Assembly: GCF_000934725.1 (NCBI RefSeq)
Contig: NZ_JYNS01000003.1
Span: forward strand, 124,001-188,000
DNA: 64,000 nt
Reading direction: 5' to 3'
DNA from: Methyloterricola oryzae
Lineage (GTDB): Bacteria > Pseudomonadota > Gammaproteobacteria > Methylococcales > Methylococcaceae
Shown: piece after piece, positions 1 to 8,819 of the stretch
Position numbering within the stretch: position 1 is the stretch's first letter
Layout of the letters: each line of letters starts with the position of its first letter
Notes under the pieces: generated by a model
The model's input: the letters and a program-made list of their open reading frames with translations, nothing else
Told to the model about the DNA's origin: nothing
Databases searched by the model: none
Translations under genes and position numbers: made by a program

Positions 1-411
1 GACTATTCCACCCCTTCCCGCGACATGCGCCTGCTCATCGCCATGAAGGTGCTGCAGGGCATGCCGCAGCACTTGCGCGAGCATCCTGAGCTCTATGCAT
101 TGGATGGCGAATCGCCGGATGCCGCCGCAGAGGAGTTGGAGGCCTATCACGCCGCGCGCGCGGAAGAACGTAGCATCACTTACACCCGCAGCGACGGCAG
201 CCTCCAGCGACTAAGCCTCGGTGAATTGCTGGAGCGCAAATCCGCGCTGGAGATGGCCTATAATCCCAACGACTGCGTCGAGGTCCGCTGGGGAGCGCGT
301 CCAGGCAGCCCTGAATATGCAAGCTGCAGGCGCCACGCCCCCGCGGCCCAGGCGGCGCGCATGGAAAAGTTCCGGTCCTGGTTTCGCGATGCGAGACGCC
401 CGCCCCGTTGA
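1..411 (+). CDS. 3' end of a hypothetical protein (5' truncated by window)
   Basis: The frame is open from base 1 to the stop at 411, so the first visible ATG at 25 is probably internal and the true start lies outside the window. The visible 136 residues are charged and hydrophilic, with no signal peptide, membrane segment or known motif. The tail is arginine-rich. It ends 88 bp before the DUF2272 lipoprotein gene on the same strand, so the two may be co-transcribed. I do not recognise the family. Confidence 0.55.
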   Translation, partial: DYSTPSRDMRLLIAMKVLQGMPQHLREHPELYALDGESPDAAAEELEAYHAARAEERSITYTRSDGSLQRLSLGELLERKSALEMAYNPNDCVEVRWGARPGSPEYASCRRHAPAAQAARMEKFRSWFRDARRPPR

Positions 412-499
412 ACTCACCACGCGCCGGTAGCCGCAGCCTGGCCCCCGCACCCCCTGCAGCCGAGGAAACGGCTGCCCATTCGCTACAGGAAAGAAAGCC

Positions 500-1297
500 G
501 TGAAACGCCTGCCGCTGTTACCACCCTTGATCGTCGCCGTGACGCTCGCCGCCTGCGCCGGAAAACCCGCGAAGGCCCCGACGACCCCGGCTAAGCCTGC
601 CCCCGCCGCAACACCCGCGCCAGCCACGCGCCTGCAACCGCCTTTGCCGAGCTACCGTTACGCGCAACGCTCCTACAAGGACCGCATCCTGAGCATGGCG
701 CGCCACGAATGGGAGTTTTTCGGCAATCAGCGGGTCATCTACGACGATCAGGGCGAGAGCATCCCGCGCGTCGGCCAATGGGAGGACGACGACTACCGCC
801 ACGCCGAGCGCGTCAACATGTACTGGCGCTCCGCCCATTCACCCGGTTTGAACGGCTTCGACTGCCAGCAACCCTGGTCCGCCGCCTTCATCAGCTGGGT
901 CATGGAGGCCGCGGGCGTGTCCGAGGAATGGTTCCCGCCAGCCAGGGCCCATTGGGTCTATCTTGCGCATTTTTTGAACGGAGCGCGCTACGGCGACAGC
1001 GTATTCGTGCCCCGGACCATCCGCGAATACTCGCCACGGGCAGGCGACCTGATCTGCGCGACGCGCGAACCGGTGGTGTCCCCCTACATCAGCGAGCCGC
1101 CCCCGGCCTACCTGCTTGAGAACACCAAGCTGCACTGCGACATCGTGGTGGAAAAGCGCGGCCAGACCCTGCATGCCATCGGCGGCAATGTGCGCAACTC
1201 GGTGTCACGCAGCGAGCTGACCCTGACACCCGACGGCTATCTGCAGCCGACACCCACCCGTCAATGGTTTCTGGTGGTGGAGAACCGGCTGGACTGA
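500..1297 (+). CDS. DUF2272-family lipoprotein
   Basis: 265 residues starting at a GTG preceded by an AGGAAAG ribosome-binding site. A hydrophobic N-terminus ends in a lipobox-like LAACAG, so the mature protein should be lipid-anchored at Cys19, followed by an Ala/Pro-rich linker to about residue 50. The rest resembles DUF2272, an uncharacterised domain with a Cys/His pattern recalling papain-like or CHAP folds: FDCQQPWSAAFISW near residue 120, AHWVYL shortly after, and a late HCDIVV. The placement of these Cys and His residues is compatible with a peptidase or amidase, but that is inference. It probably acts in the cell envelope. Confidence 0.75.
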   Translation: MKRLPLLPPLIVAVTLAACAGKPAKAPTTPAKPAPAATPAPATRLQPPLPSYRYAQRSYKDRILSMARHEWEFFGNQRVIYDDQGESIPRVGQWEDDDYRHAERVNMYWRSAHSPGLNGFDCQQPWSAAFISWVMEAAGVSEEWFPPARAHWVYLAHFLNGARYGDSVFVPRTIREYSPRAGDLICATREPVVSPYISEPPPAYLLENTKLHCDIVVEKRGQTLHAIGGNVRNSVSRSELTLTPDGYLQPTPTRQWFLVVENRLD

Positions 1298-1302
1298 ATT
1301 CT

Positions 1303-1446
1303 TCAGTCCTGTGACTCGGCCGTCTTACCCACCAGTTTGTTGGCCTCGTTGCGTGCATAGTTGTTGACGCAAAAGCCGATCGAGAACGCCAGAGTCCCAG
1401 CAAACAAGCCAAACAGGAAGATTTCCACCCACGTAATGCCGATCAT
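1303..1446 (-). CDS. Small single-pass membrane protein (47 aa), unknown
   Basis: A short open frame just past the DUF2272 gene, on the opposite strand. GAGG lies 7 nt before the ATG at 1446, which decides this start over the ATG at 1452, where the spacing would be too short. The product has one hydrophobic helix (about residues 4-27, WVEIFLFGLFAGTLAFSIGF) and a short hydrophilic tail NNYARNEANKLVGK. Its length and single helix recall small accessory subunits of membrane complexes, but I do not recognise it. The ribosome-binding site, the helix and the clean tail are the case for it being real. Confidence 0.5.
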   Translation of the reverse strand: MIGITWVEIFLFGLFAGTLAFSIGFCVNNYARNEANKLVGKTAESQD

Positions 1447-1577
1447 GTGCATACCTCGCGAACTGTTGGCAAACCAGTATTAAAAACCTACCGTTTCACT
1501 ATAACCAGGCATCACGGGTTTACAATAGTGACCTTGTTTTACGTACTGTTCACGATTAAGAAACACGACCCTGGCAT

Positions 1578-2405
1578 TCATTCCTTGACGCCCCCCAGGG
1601 TCAGGCCTTCCATGTAATAGCGCTGCAGCGCGAGGAACAGCAGCAGCACCGGCATCAGGGTCAGGACGGCGGCCGCCATCATCAACTCCGTGTCCTGCAC
1701 GTGCTCCCCCATCAAATTGGCCAGGGCCACCGGCAAGGTATAGCGCTCGCTGTCGGTGAGCACGATGAGCGGCCACAGGAAATCGCTCCAGCTTCCCAGA
1801 AAGGTGAACACCGCCAGGGTCACCAGGATCGGGCGGCACAGGGGCAGCACCAGGCTCCAGTAGATTCGCAGTTCGCTGGCCCCATCGATGCGGGCAGCGT
1901 CGAGCAGGCTGTCGGGTATGGACCGGACGAACTGACGGATCAGAAAGATACCGAAAATGCTCGCCATGCCGGGAACGATCACCCCGGCAAAGGTATTGAC
2001 CAGGCCCAGGTGCTTGAGCAGGAGATACAGCGGCAGCATCGCCACCTGCCCGGGAATCACCATGGCGGCCAGCATCCAACGAAACAATCGATCCCGGCCG
2101 GCAAATTGGAATTTGGCGAAGGCATAGCCCGCCAGGGAATTCAGCAGCACGGACAGAATCGTGGACAGGCTGGCTACCAGCAGGCTGTTGCGCAAGCAAA
2201 GCCCCAGATCCAAGTGGCCGAATAGCGTGCGGTAATGCTCCAGTGTTACCGCTTCAGGCCAGAGCGGAGGCGGGAACCGCACCGCCTCGTTGGCCGGCAT
2301 CAGCGACACGGAAAACATCCAAACCAGGGGGAACAGGGTCAGCACCACCCCAGCCAGCAGGATCAGGTTGACCAGCACCGCCTGCACCCTCCGTGTCCCG
2401 TTCAT
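1578..2405 (-). CDS. Carbohydrate ABC transporter permease (MalG type)
   Basis: 275 residues, second inner-membrane permease of a carbohydrate-uptake ABC importer. The N-terminus has a membrane helix followed by LVWMFSVSL, typical of MalG/UgpE. The EAA loop that contacts the ATPase is visible as LLDAARIDGASELRIYWSLV. About six hydrophobic segments are present. The start at 2405 overlaps the stop of the upstream permease by 4 nt (ATGA), indicating translational coupling. A longer in-frame extension was rejected because it runs through the other permease in the wrong frame. Substrate cannot be read from the sequence. Confidence 0.93.
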   Translation of the reverse strand: MNGTRRVQAVLVNLILLAGVVLTLFPLVWMFSVSLMPANEAVRFPPPLWPEAVTLEHYRTLFGHLDLGLCLRNSLLVASLSTILSVLLNSLAGYAFAKFQFAGRDRLFRWMLAAMVIPGQVAMLPLYLLLKHLGLVNTFAGVIVPGMASIFGIFLIRQFVRSIPDSLLDAARIDGASELRIYWSLVLPLCRPILVTLAVFTFLGSWSDFLWPLIVLTDSERYTLPVALANLMGEHVQDTELMMAAAVLTLMPVLLLFLALQRYYMEGLTLGGVKE

Positions 2406-3289
2406 GGCCGGCGAATCCGCAATTGCACCAGGCTGCCCAGCAGGATCAGGACGAACAGGGCGAAAGCAATGGCAGACGCGTAACCCATGTTCCACCAGCG
2501 GAATCCCTCCTGGAACATCAGCAGGCCGAGGCTGAGGGTGCGATTGGCCGGGCCGCCCTGAGTCATCACATAGGGCTCGGCGAACAACTGCAGGTAACCA
2601 ATCATGGTGATGACGGTCACGAAGATAAAGGTGGGCGCCAGCAGGGGCAGCGTGATATGTCGGAACTGCTGCCATGCTCCTGCGCCGTCGATCTGGGCCG
2701 CTTCGTAAAGACGCCGGGGTATGGCTTGCAGCCCGGCGATGAAAACGATCATGTTGAAGCCGAAGTTCTTCCACACCGCCATCAGGATCAGGGCCGGCAT
2801 GGCCCAATCGGGATCGCCGAGCCAGTCCACCGGATCCAGGCCCAGATGGCTCAGCGCGACATTGAGCAAGCCATGGCGCGGCTGATACAAATAGCGCCAC
2901 ACCACCGCGACAGCCACCAGAGTGGCCACCACCGGCAGGAAGAACAGCACCCGGAACAGACCCTGGAACCTCACCAAGCGGTTGTTCACCAGCAAGGCCG
3001 CCCCCAGGGAAACAGCCACGGACAGCGGTCCACCCACCGCCATGAAGTAAAGGGTGTTCTTCAGCGCGGTCCAGAACAGAGGATCGCCCACCAGGCGCAG
3101 ATAATTGCCTACCCCGACCCAGCGCAACCGGGACAGATCGCCCAGGGCGTAGATGTCGAAATCGGTAAAGCTCAGCATCAGCGCGGCGGCGACTGGCAGC
3201 ACAAAGAAAACGGCGATCAAGACGAGCGCCGGGGCAGCGAACCAGACACCGGGGCTGATGGATGCCAGATCAGGTTTGGCCATGGACAT
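2402..3289 (-). CDS. Carbohydrate ABC transporter permease (MalF/UgpA type)
   Basis: 295 residues with about six membrane helices, the first at FAAPALVLIAVFFVLPVAAALMLSF-like residues 15-38. The EAA signature appears as LYEAAQIDGAGAWQQFRHIT. The protein belongs to the MalF/UgpA/LacF permease family. Start chosen at the ATG at 3289; the ATG at 3283 is equally possible. It follows the binding-protein gene by 29 bp and overlaps the MalG-type permease, so the order is binding protein, permease, permease, as in typical sugar operons. The ATPase is not in this operon and is probably the one at 8820. Confidence 0.92.
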   Translation of the reverse strand: MSMAKPDLASISPGVWFAAPALVLIAVFFVLPVAAALMLSFTDFDIYALGDLSRLRWVGVGNYLRLVGDPLFWTALKNTLYFMAVGGPLSVAVSLGAALLVNNRLVRFQGLFRVLFFLPVVATLVAVAVVWRYLYQPRHGLLNVALSHLGLDPVDWLGDPDWAMPALILMAVWKNFGFNMIVFIAGLQAIPRRLYEAAQIDGAGAWQQFRHITLPLLAPTFIFVTVITMIGYLQLFAEPYVMTQGGPANRTLSLGLLMFQEGFRWWNMGYASAIAFALFVLILLGSLVQLRIRRP

Positions 3290-3318
3290 GCGGCGCGGAT
3301 GCTCCAGACAAGGCGGTT

Positions 3319-4578
3319 CTACCAACGCCCATGGTCCATGAGCCAGCGGCGCTTTTCCAGTATCGCGTCCACATCCTGGTCGAGGGCGGTGAGCGCCGCA
3401 TCCTCCGTCATCTCGCCACGCACCGTGCTTTCCGCGTAGTGCGCCAGCTTGCTGGCGATGCGCTCCCATTCGGGAACCTTGGGCACGGCGGCGACGTGTT
3501 CCAGTTGCACGCGAAACGCCCGGGCCTTGGAATCCTGACCCAAGTCCGGGTCATCCCAGGCCGAAACGCGCGCCGGCAGGTCCCCGGTGCTGCGGTAGAA
3601 ACCGGCTTGAACGCGAGTCTCCGCCAGGAACTGAATCAACTGCCAAGCGTGCTCCCGCTGCCTGGAGCGCGGCGACATGGCGAGACTGGCACCGCCCGCC
3701 AAGGACACACCCGGATACGAAACATCGGGCGCCGGCAGCGGCGCCGTGTCCCACTGATCCTGCAGTCTGTCAGGCAGACGGCGGCGGAACTCTCCCAGGT
3801 TCCAGGGTCCGGTCAGGTAAAGGCCGAAGTAGCCCTCGGCGAACTCCTGGTACAGATTGGAAACCTGGGTGTCGGAAACGGCGGGCGCCAGGCCTTGCCG
3901 GAACAGGTCCACATAGAAGGCAAAGGCCTGGCGAAACGGCGCGGCGCGAAAATCCCCAAAGCGCCCTTCTTCCCTCAGCATCCCCGCGCCCAACTGCTGC
4001 GCGAGGATCACCGGCACCTGCCATTCGTTCACCGGCAACAGGATGGCAAAGCGCCCCTGCTCGCGCAGCCGCTGCATGGCAGCCAGCCAGGCCTCCCAGG
4101 TTTGCGGCGGTTGCGTCACGCCGGCCCGGGCCAGCAGATCCTTGCGGTAGAACAGCACGCGCGTGTCCACGTACCAGGGAATGGCATACAAGCGGCCCGA
4201 CACCCGGCTGGCATCGAGAATGCCTGGAAAGAAGTCACCCAATGGCATGCCGGTGCGGTTAGCCCACGTCGCCAGATCCTCGGCGGCGCCAAGCGCGGCG
4301 AATTCCGCGACCCAGGTGGTTCCCAACTGGAACACATCGGGCATGGCGTCCCCGGCATAGGCGGTGAGCAACTTTTCATGGGCCGCGCTCCAGGGAATCT
4401 GCTGCACCTTGACCTGCACGCCCGGGTGGCGGCGCTCGAATTCCGGCATCAAGCCGCGCACCGCCTCGCCCTCGCGCCCCAGGGCCCAGAACTCGACCAC
4501 GTCCGGTTGCTCGCTGCCGCAGGCCGCCAGCAACAGGGCAACGAGCAGGCCCGGCCAGCGGCGCCGCCTCACCGTCAT
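3319..4578 (-). CDS. Sugar-type ABC transporter substrate-binding lipoprotein
   Basis: 419 residues, family 1 (MalE/UgpB-like) extracellular solute-binding protein. The signal peptide ends in the lipobox LLLAACGS, so it should be tethered to a membrane. The opening strand VVEFWALGREGEAV and the hinge region PDVFQLGTTWVAEF are characteristic. It should capture a carbohydrate or glycerophosphodiester-like ligand for the two permeases downstream. The start at 4578 overlaps the stop of the acetyltransferase gene by 4 nt (ATGA), so the four genes from 5063 to 1578 look like one transcription unit. The ligand is unknown. Confidence 0.9.
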   Translation of the reverse strand: MTVRRRRWPGLLVALLLAACGSEQPDVVEFWALGREGEAVRGLMPEFERRHPGVQVKVQQIPWSAAHEKLLTAYAGDAMPDVFQLGTTWVAEFAALGAAEDLATWANRTGMPLGDFFPGILDASRVSGRLYAIPWYVDTRVLFYRKDLLARAGVTQPPQTWEAWLAAMQRLREQGRFAILLPVNEWQVPVILAQQLGAGMLREEGRFGDFRAAPFRQAFAFYVDLFRQGLAPAVSDTQVSNLYQEFAEGYFGLYLTGPWNLGEFRRRLPDRLQDQWDTAPLPAPDVSYPGVSLAGGASLAMSPRSRQREHAWQLIQFLAETRVQAGFYRSTGDLPARVSAWDDPDLGQDSKARAFRVQLEHVAAVPKVPEWERIASKLAHYAESTVRGEMTEDAALTALDQDVDAILEKRRWLMDHGRW

Positions 4579-5063
4579 AGGGACACTTTCATTTTGCGCC
4601 CGCCGGCCACCTCGAATCCTTCCCGCTCGTAAAAGCTCAGGGTACGTTCGAACTGCGGCAGTGGTGGAGTGGTCACCTCCAGGCGCGTCCAGCTCCGTTG
4701 CCGTCCTTGAGCCTTGACGTGCTCGAGCAAGGCGCGGCCGATACCCTCGCCGCGAAAGCTCGGACGCACGTAAAGCTCGGGAATCATGCCGAAGCAGCCT
4801 CCGGCATAGAGAGCGCGCATTTCCACCGCCGAAATGAAACCCAGCGGGCTGCCGCCATCCGCCGATCGCGCGAGAAAAATCCGATAGCTGCCTTCCTCCA
4901 GCCATTCCGCGCAATGCTTCGCGATCCTTGAGCGATCGGCCTGGAACTGGCGGGCGCCGGTCAAGGCCATGATTTCTTCCAGCAATTCCACGGTCATGAC
5001 GGCAACCGCTTCCGAGTCCGTCATCACCGCCGTGCTGATCAACAGGTTTTCGATTGTTTTCAC
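4575..5063 (-). CDS. GNAT-family N-acetyltransferase
   Basis: 162 residues covering one GNAT fold. The acetyl-CoA pyrophosphate loop is seen as VRPSFRGEGIGRALL (R/Q-x-x-G-x-G/A pattern), followed by a typical C-terminal half ending in FYEREGFEV. The substrate is unknown. It heads the ABC transporter operon and its stop codon overlaps the binding-protein start, which suggests a role linked to the imported compound. That link is inferred from the overlap only. Confidence 0.88.
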   Translation of the reverse strand: MKTIENLLISTAVMTDSEAVAVMTVELLEEIMALTGARQFQADRSRIAKHCAEWLEEGSYRIFLARSADGGSPLGFISAVEMRALYAGGCFGMIPELYVRPSFRGEGIGRALLEHVKAQGRQRSWTRLEVTTPPLPQFERTLSFYEREGFEVAGGRKMKVSL

Positions 5064-5211
5064 TTAGTATTCACCCTTTCACTCACCGGGTCCGGCGCGC
5101 CATGTTCCCCGGCACCTAACATTCGGCATGAAGTAGCCCGGCTACCGTTCCCGCTCGCGTCCCGTGTAACACGTTGGCACCGGCATGCCGCCGAAATCGT
5201 TGAATTGTATT

Positions 5212-5239
5212 TTCTCGCTCTTTAGCATCAAAGCGAGAA
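5212..5239. promoter_or_regulatory. Inverted repeat before the HTH-receiver regulator gene
   Basis: Perfect 8-bp arms TTCTCGCT (5212-5219) and AGCGAGAA (5232-5239) separated by 12 nt lie 37 bp before the regulator start, in the interval shared with the divergent acetyltransferase operon. The position suits an operator for autoregulation or control of both directions. This is inference from symmetry and location. Confidence 0.4.
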
Positions 5240-5276
5240 TCTGGTAACTTGTACGCACATTCGAAACGGTGCGGCC

Positions 5277-5945
5277 ATGTCCGAACAAACGAGTAAGTAC
5301 GCGTTTCTCACCACTCGTGAAGCAGCGAACCGGTTGGGGATTTCCCTGCGGACCGCTCAACTCTGGAGCGAGCAGGGCATCCTGGAAGCCTGGAAAACTG
5401 AAGGCGGGCACCGCCGAATCACCCAGCGCTCCGTGGACCATCTCCTGATGGGCGGCCGCAAGGAGGACGCGCCCAGGGTGGGCGATAAAGCACCGGCTGA
5501 AGTGGCGCAATTTCGGATCACACTGGAACCTGAAATCGAAAAATTGCGGGTCCTGGTCGTAGAAGATGACAACGTACTGCTCAAGCTCTACCGTCTGTGC
5601 TTCGAGCACTGGGATCTTCCCGTCGAGTTGTCCACCGCTAGCAATGGTTATGATGGACTCATTCTGGTGGGCCGCACATCCCCCGACATGCTGATTGCCG
5701 ACCTGATGTTACCTGGCATGGATGGGTTCAGCATGATCCGCACCCTCCACGGCTCTGCACTTCGCGAAGGTCTCGAAATCGTGGTGGTGACCGGACTGGA
5801 TGACACCAGCATAGAAGCCCAGGGCGGGCTGCCTCCAGGAATCAGGGTATTTAAAAAACCGGTACCCTTCGACACCCTGCGAAATCATGTCAAACGCCTG
5901 ATTGACCGGCGCAGAACCTTATCCGGCCTGATGGCAACCCTCTGA
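5277..5945 (+). CDS. Orphan response regulator: N-terminal MerR-like HTH fused to receiver domain
   Basis: 222 residues. Residues 9-58 form an excisionase/MerR-like helix-turn-helix (LTTREAANRLGISLRTAQLW, then GGHRRI, the usual wing). A linker leads to a receiver domain from about residue 90: acidic pair after VLVVED, phospho-acceptor Asp142 in LIADLMLPGMDG, conserved Thr in VVVTGLDD and Lys in VFKKPV. The DNA-binding domain precedes the receiver, the reverse of the common order. No histidine kinase is adjacent, so it is an orphan. It is divergent from the transporter operon and could control it. Confidence 0.85.
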   Translation: MSEQTSKYAFLTTREAANRLGISLRTAQLWSEQGILEAWKTEGGHRRITQRSVDHLLMGGRKEDAPRVGDKAPAEVAQFRITLEPEIEKLRVLVVEDDNVLLKLYRLCFEHWDLPVELSTASNGYDGLILVGRTSPDMLIADLMLPGMDGFSMIRTLHGSALREGLEIVVVTGLDDTSIEAQGGLPPGIRVFKKPVPFDTLRNHVKRLIDRRRTLSGLMATL

Positions 5946-6335
5946 ACAGCGCCTTGATTACGATTATTGACGATTACTGCAGGAAGCGTTCGAGCCCCAT
6001 CACGCCTATTTAAGGCGAATCCGAGCCATGGATACCCCATGTGGTTGCTACCGGCCCGAGCCGATGAAAGCACAAACCCAATTATCCCCGAATAGCAACA
6101 TTCTCCTGCGGAACATCTTAGGATGTCAGATCACTGGAATTCAGTTTTTTCACTTTTTAGATAGAACGCGAAATCGCATTACCGTGAGCCGTAACAGATC
6201 TTTCTGAACTCACCGCGGCGGCTGTACAAGAATAATGGTCGCCTCGCTCTTGCCAGAAAGTGGCCGCAATAAATTATCGACGCCAGCGGTCCGTTCTCTC
6301 TCTCGTATTGGAGGAAATGCCCCACTCCAGTGAAC

Positions 6336-6370
6336 TCAGCCCCACGGAACCTCATGGCACGCGGGGCTGA
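6336..6370. terminator. Hairpin between convergent genes in the 5946-6387 gap
   Basis: The 442-bp interval between the convergent regulator gene and the propeller gene has no open frame I can support. It contains an 8-bp perfect inverted repeat TCAGCCCC/GGGGCTGA with a 19-nt loop, 18 bp past the stop of the minus-strand gene. There is no U-tract, so it is a weak terminator candidate. Nothing else was seen in the gap. Confidence 0.35.
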
Positions 6371-6387
6371 ATCCCTACTTCAGCGCA

Positions 6388-8352
6388 TCAGAAGCTGTTT
6401 TTGGGCAGAATGGGAAAGAAGTTGCCGGCGTCGCAGACCACGCTCGGATCCTTCTTCGAAGGCAGACTGCAGACAACCACCGAGGCCGTTGCGGTCAACC
6501 AGGATTTCTTTACCTTCACCTTCAGCTTTCCGTTCGGCTTTAGGCCCAGCCTGATCAGTTTCAGATCGCTACCTTCCAGATCCAGCACAATGAACAAGCC
6601 CAGGCGCTTCTTCTTCGGCAACTTGTCGGAGTTCCACTGGATCTGATACTTCTTGCCCACCATCCAGGGAGTCCCGTCGTCCGGTGTTAGCAGGGTCACG
6701 CTGGCACCGGTGTTAGGGTCCACCTGTGGTCCCGGGGTATCCGGCGTCGGTGCTTGTACGGTGATCGTGACACGACTGGGATCGCTATCCTCCACGCTGT
6801 CATTTACCACCAACTGGAAGGTATAACTGCCGGCCGTCGCGGGCACGAAAGTCGGCTTAACCGCCGTAGCGCTGGAGAAGCTGACCGCCTCGGGCCCCTC
6901 CACTTGAGACCAGTGGTAGGTAAGTCCCGGACTGGGAACTGGGAAGTAGTTGTCGGGCTCGTAGCTGCCGCTGCCATCCAGGGTAACCGTTTCGCCCACT
7001 TTGACGGTCTGCGCCGAACCGGCATTGGCCACTGGCTGGTTATGGCGGTCATGGACGAATACGCCCGAACTGTCGTAGCGAGAATCCAGGGAAGCCCCCC
7101 AGAATCCGGCCAGGAACCGCCCGTACGCATCGCCCGAAATCACGGGGTAGTTGTCGCCGCTGGAGGTGTCGGCGAATCCCAAGGTCTGGCCGCTGACACG
7201 GTTATGGACGAAGACTCTGCCGCTACCGGACGCCAGATTGGTGGAATCGCTGTAAAAGGCTACCCAGGTGCCGTCCTCTGACAGGGAGGGACGGTATAGT
7301 GAATCGCCGTTGCCGGAGACACCACTGCTGCTGACGCTGGCCTTCGCCAACGTTCCGGTCTGGGTGTCCTTGAGGAATATGTCGCCGGTAACGGAGTCAC
7401 CGGCGATCAGTTGGGTGCCCCGGGAGGGAAATGCCACAAAGCGTCCATCCCCGGATATTGCAGGACAGGATACGGAACTGATTCCCTCACCGCCCTGAGC
7501 CTGCTGACCGCCGAGGCTGCTGGACGAGACCAGGGCAACCTCGTCACTGTTGGCATCATAGAGGAAAATGTCCCACATGCTGTTGGCATCCACCGCTACC
7601 AGATCGCTGGCATAGGACCAAAATGCGATCCGGCTTCCATCGTCGGAGATGGCCGGGCAATCAGACCCAAAGATTCCACCCTCACCGAGGGTCGTGGCGC
7701 TCTTGGAAACCAGTGAGGTTTCGCCGCTGGTCAGATTGTGCGCGTAGATTTGACCGGCGCGCGTGACGCCCGGCACCAGATCGGTGGCATAGGACCAAAA
7801 GGCAACAACTTCGCCGTCACCGGACACATCGCCGCGCTTGCTCTGGCCACCGGCCTGAGTACCACTGGAATCCACGCTGACCAGACGGGTAGAGGCCGGC
7901 GAAGTGCATCGGTCGCGCAGAAAGACGTCGGTTGTACCATTCGCATCGCCGCTCACCAGATTGGTCGAATCCGACTCGAACACCACGCGGCAGCCATCAT
8001 TGGAGATTGAAGGCCAGTCGCTTGAACCGTTGCCATATTGCCCCCCATTGCTGCGGGAGATCAGTTCGGTGGTCCCCAAGCGTCGGTCGCGCAGGAAAAT
8101 CTGATAACCGGAGGTATTGGGACTGACCAGTTTCGACTCACCGGATCGAAACACCACATAACGGCCGTCGGGCGTCACCGCCGCATGATCCGCATTGTAA
8201 AAGCTATCCGGCAAGATGCCATCATTGCCCAGAGAGGCTAGGTCATAGGCCTCCCGCGCGTAGGCCTGGGAGACCATTGAAAGCACGAGAATGCACAGCG
8301 TTGTAAGCCTGGCTGGAAGAAGCGGTTGGGAAACGCCCAAGAATGAATTCAT
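6388..8352 (-). CDS. Secreted TolB/PD40-like beta-propeller protein with PKD domain
   Basis: 654 residues. Start at 8352 is supported by GGAG 5 nt upstream and by a signal peptide ending near VSQAYA. Residues 30-430 contain repeated TolB/PD40-like blades with VTPDGRYVVFRS, ISNDGCRVVFES and ISDDGSRIAFWS, each followed by a loop of the D-I-F-L-x-D type. A PKD-type domain follows (ANAGSAQTVKVGETVTLDGS, then GSYTFQLVV). The last 90 residues are a Lys-rich domain (LPKKKRLGLF) with two Cys, unidentified. It is likely periplasmic or extracellular. No catalytic residues are evident. It is monocistronic with its own upstream promoter region. Confidence 0.8.
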   Translation of the reverse strand: MNSFLGVSQPLLPARLTTLCILVLSMVSQAYAREAYDLASLGNDGILPDSFYNADHAAVTPDGRYVVFRSGESKLVSPNTSGYQIFLRDRRLGTTELISRSNGGQYGNGSSDWPSISNDGCRVVFESDSTNLVSGDANGTTDVFLRDRCTSPASTRLVSVDSSGTQAGGQSKRGDVSGDGEVVAFWSYATDLVPGVTRAGQIYAHNLTSGETSLVSKSATTLGEGGIFGSDCPAISDDGSRIAFWSYASDLVAVDANSMWDIFLYDANSDEVALVSSSSLGGQQAQGGEGISSVSCPAISGDGRFVAFPSRGTQLIAGDSVTGDIFLKDTQTGTLAKASVSSSGVSGNGDSLYRPSLSEDGTWVAFYSDSTNLASGSGRVFVHNRVSGQTLGFADTSSGDNYPVISGDAYGRFLAGFWGASLDSRYDSSGVFVHDRHNQPVANAGSAQTVKVGETVTLDGSGSYEPDNYFPVPSPGLTYHWSQVEGPEAVSFSSATAVKPTFVPATAGSYTFQLVVNDSVEDSDPSRVTITVQAPTPDTPGPQVDPNTGASVTLLTPDDGTPWMVGKKYQIQWNSDKLPKKKRLGLFIVLDLEGSDLKLIRLGLKPNGKLKVKVKKSWLTATASVVVCSLPSKKDPSVVCDAGNFFPILPKNSF

Positions 8353-8819
8353 GAAAGCTCCATGAGACGGTAAAATTCGGAACAGCCCGCGAGGATGATG
8401 GGAGACCAAAAAATTAAGCCAAAGTCTTATCCAAGACGATTCCCGCAGCACACATCAACGACCTTAATTAACTGGTATTTACAAGATCCTCCGCAGCGTC
8501 AAGATAAGCCAAGAACTTATTATAAAATAAGACAAAAAACCTGCCACCTCGAACAAGTGAGTTTCAAGTCAGCGGGATATCGATGCCTTGGCCCACGACT
8601 CCAGCAGCCGCTACACGGCTTGTAAATTCCCTCGACAGCGGCCCCTCTCACTGCATTCCGGCAGAGGCCTCCAGGCCATCGATTCACGCCCCGCTGCACT
8701 ACCGCTACAATCAGGGCCCTGCGTTCTGAACCCGTAAAACGAACTGGAGGTCGTGAGCGCCCCGATCCGGTGGCGCTGTCCGGCCACGACTCGGACGCCT
8801 CCTTGAGAACACCCATGCC
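8353..8819. other. Divergent intergenic region with AT-rich promoter-like segment
   Basis: This 467-bp interval separates the propeller gene (minus) from the ABC ATPase gene (plus). Around 8460-8535 it is AT-rich and includes a palindrome CTTATT-ATAA-AATAAG that contains a TATAAAAT-like -10. Near 8746 there is GGAGG before a GTG that opens a 17-codon frame ending just before the ATPase start. It could be a leader peptide or coincidence. No RNA gene was recognised. Confidence 0.35.
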
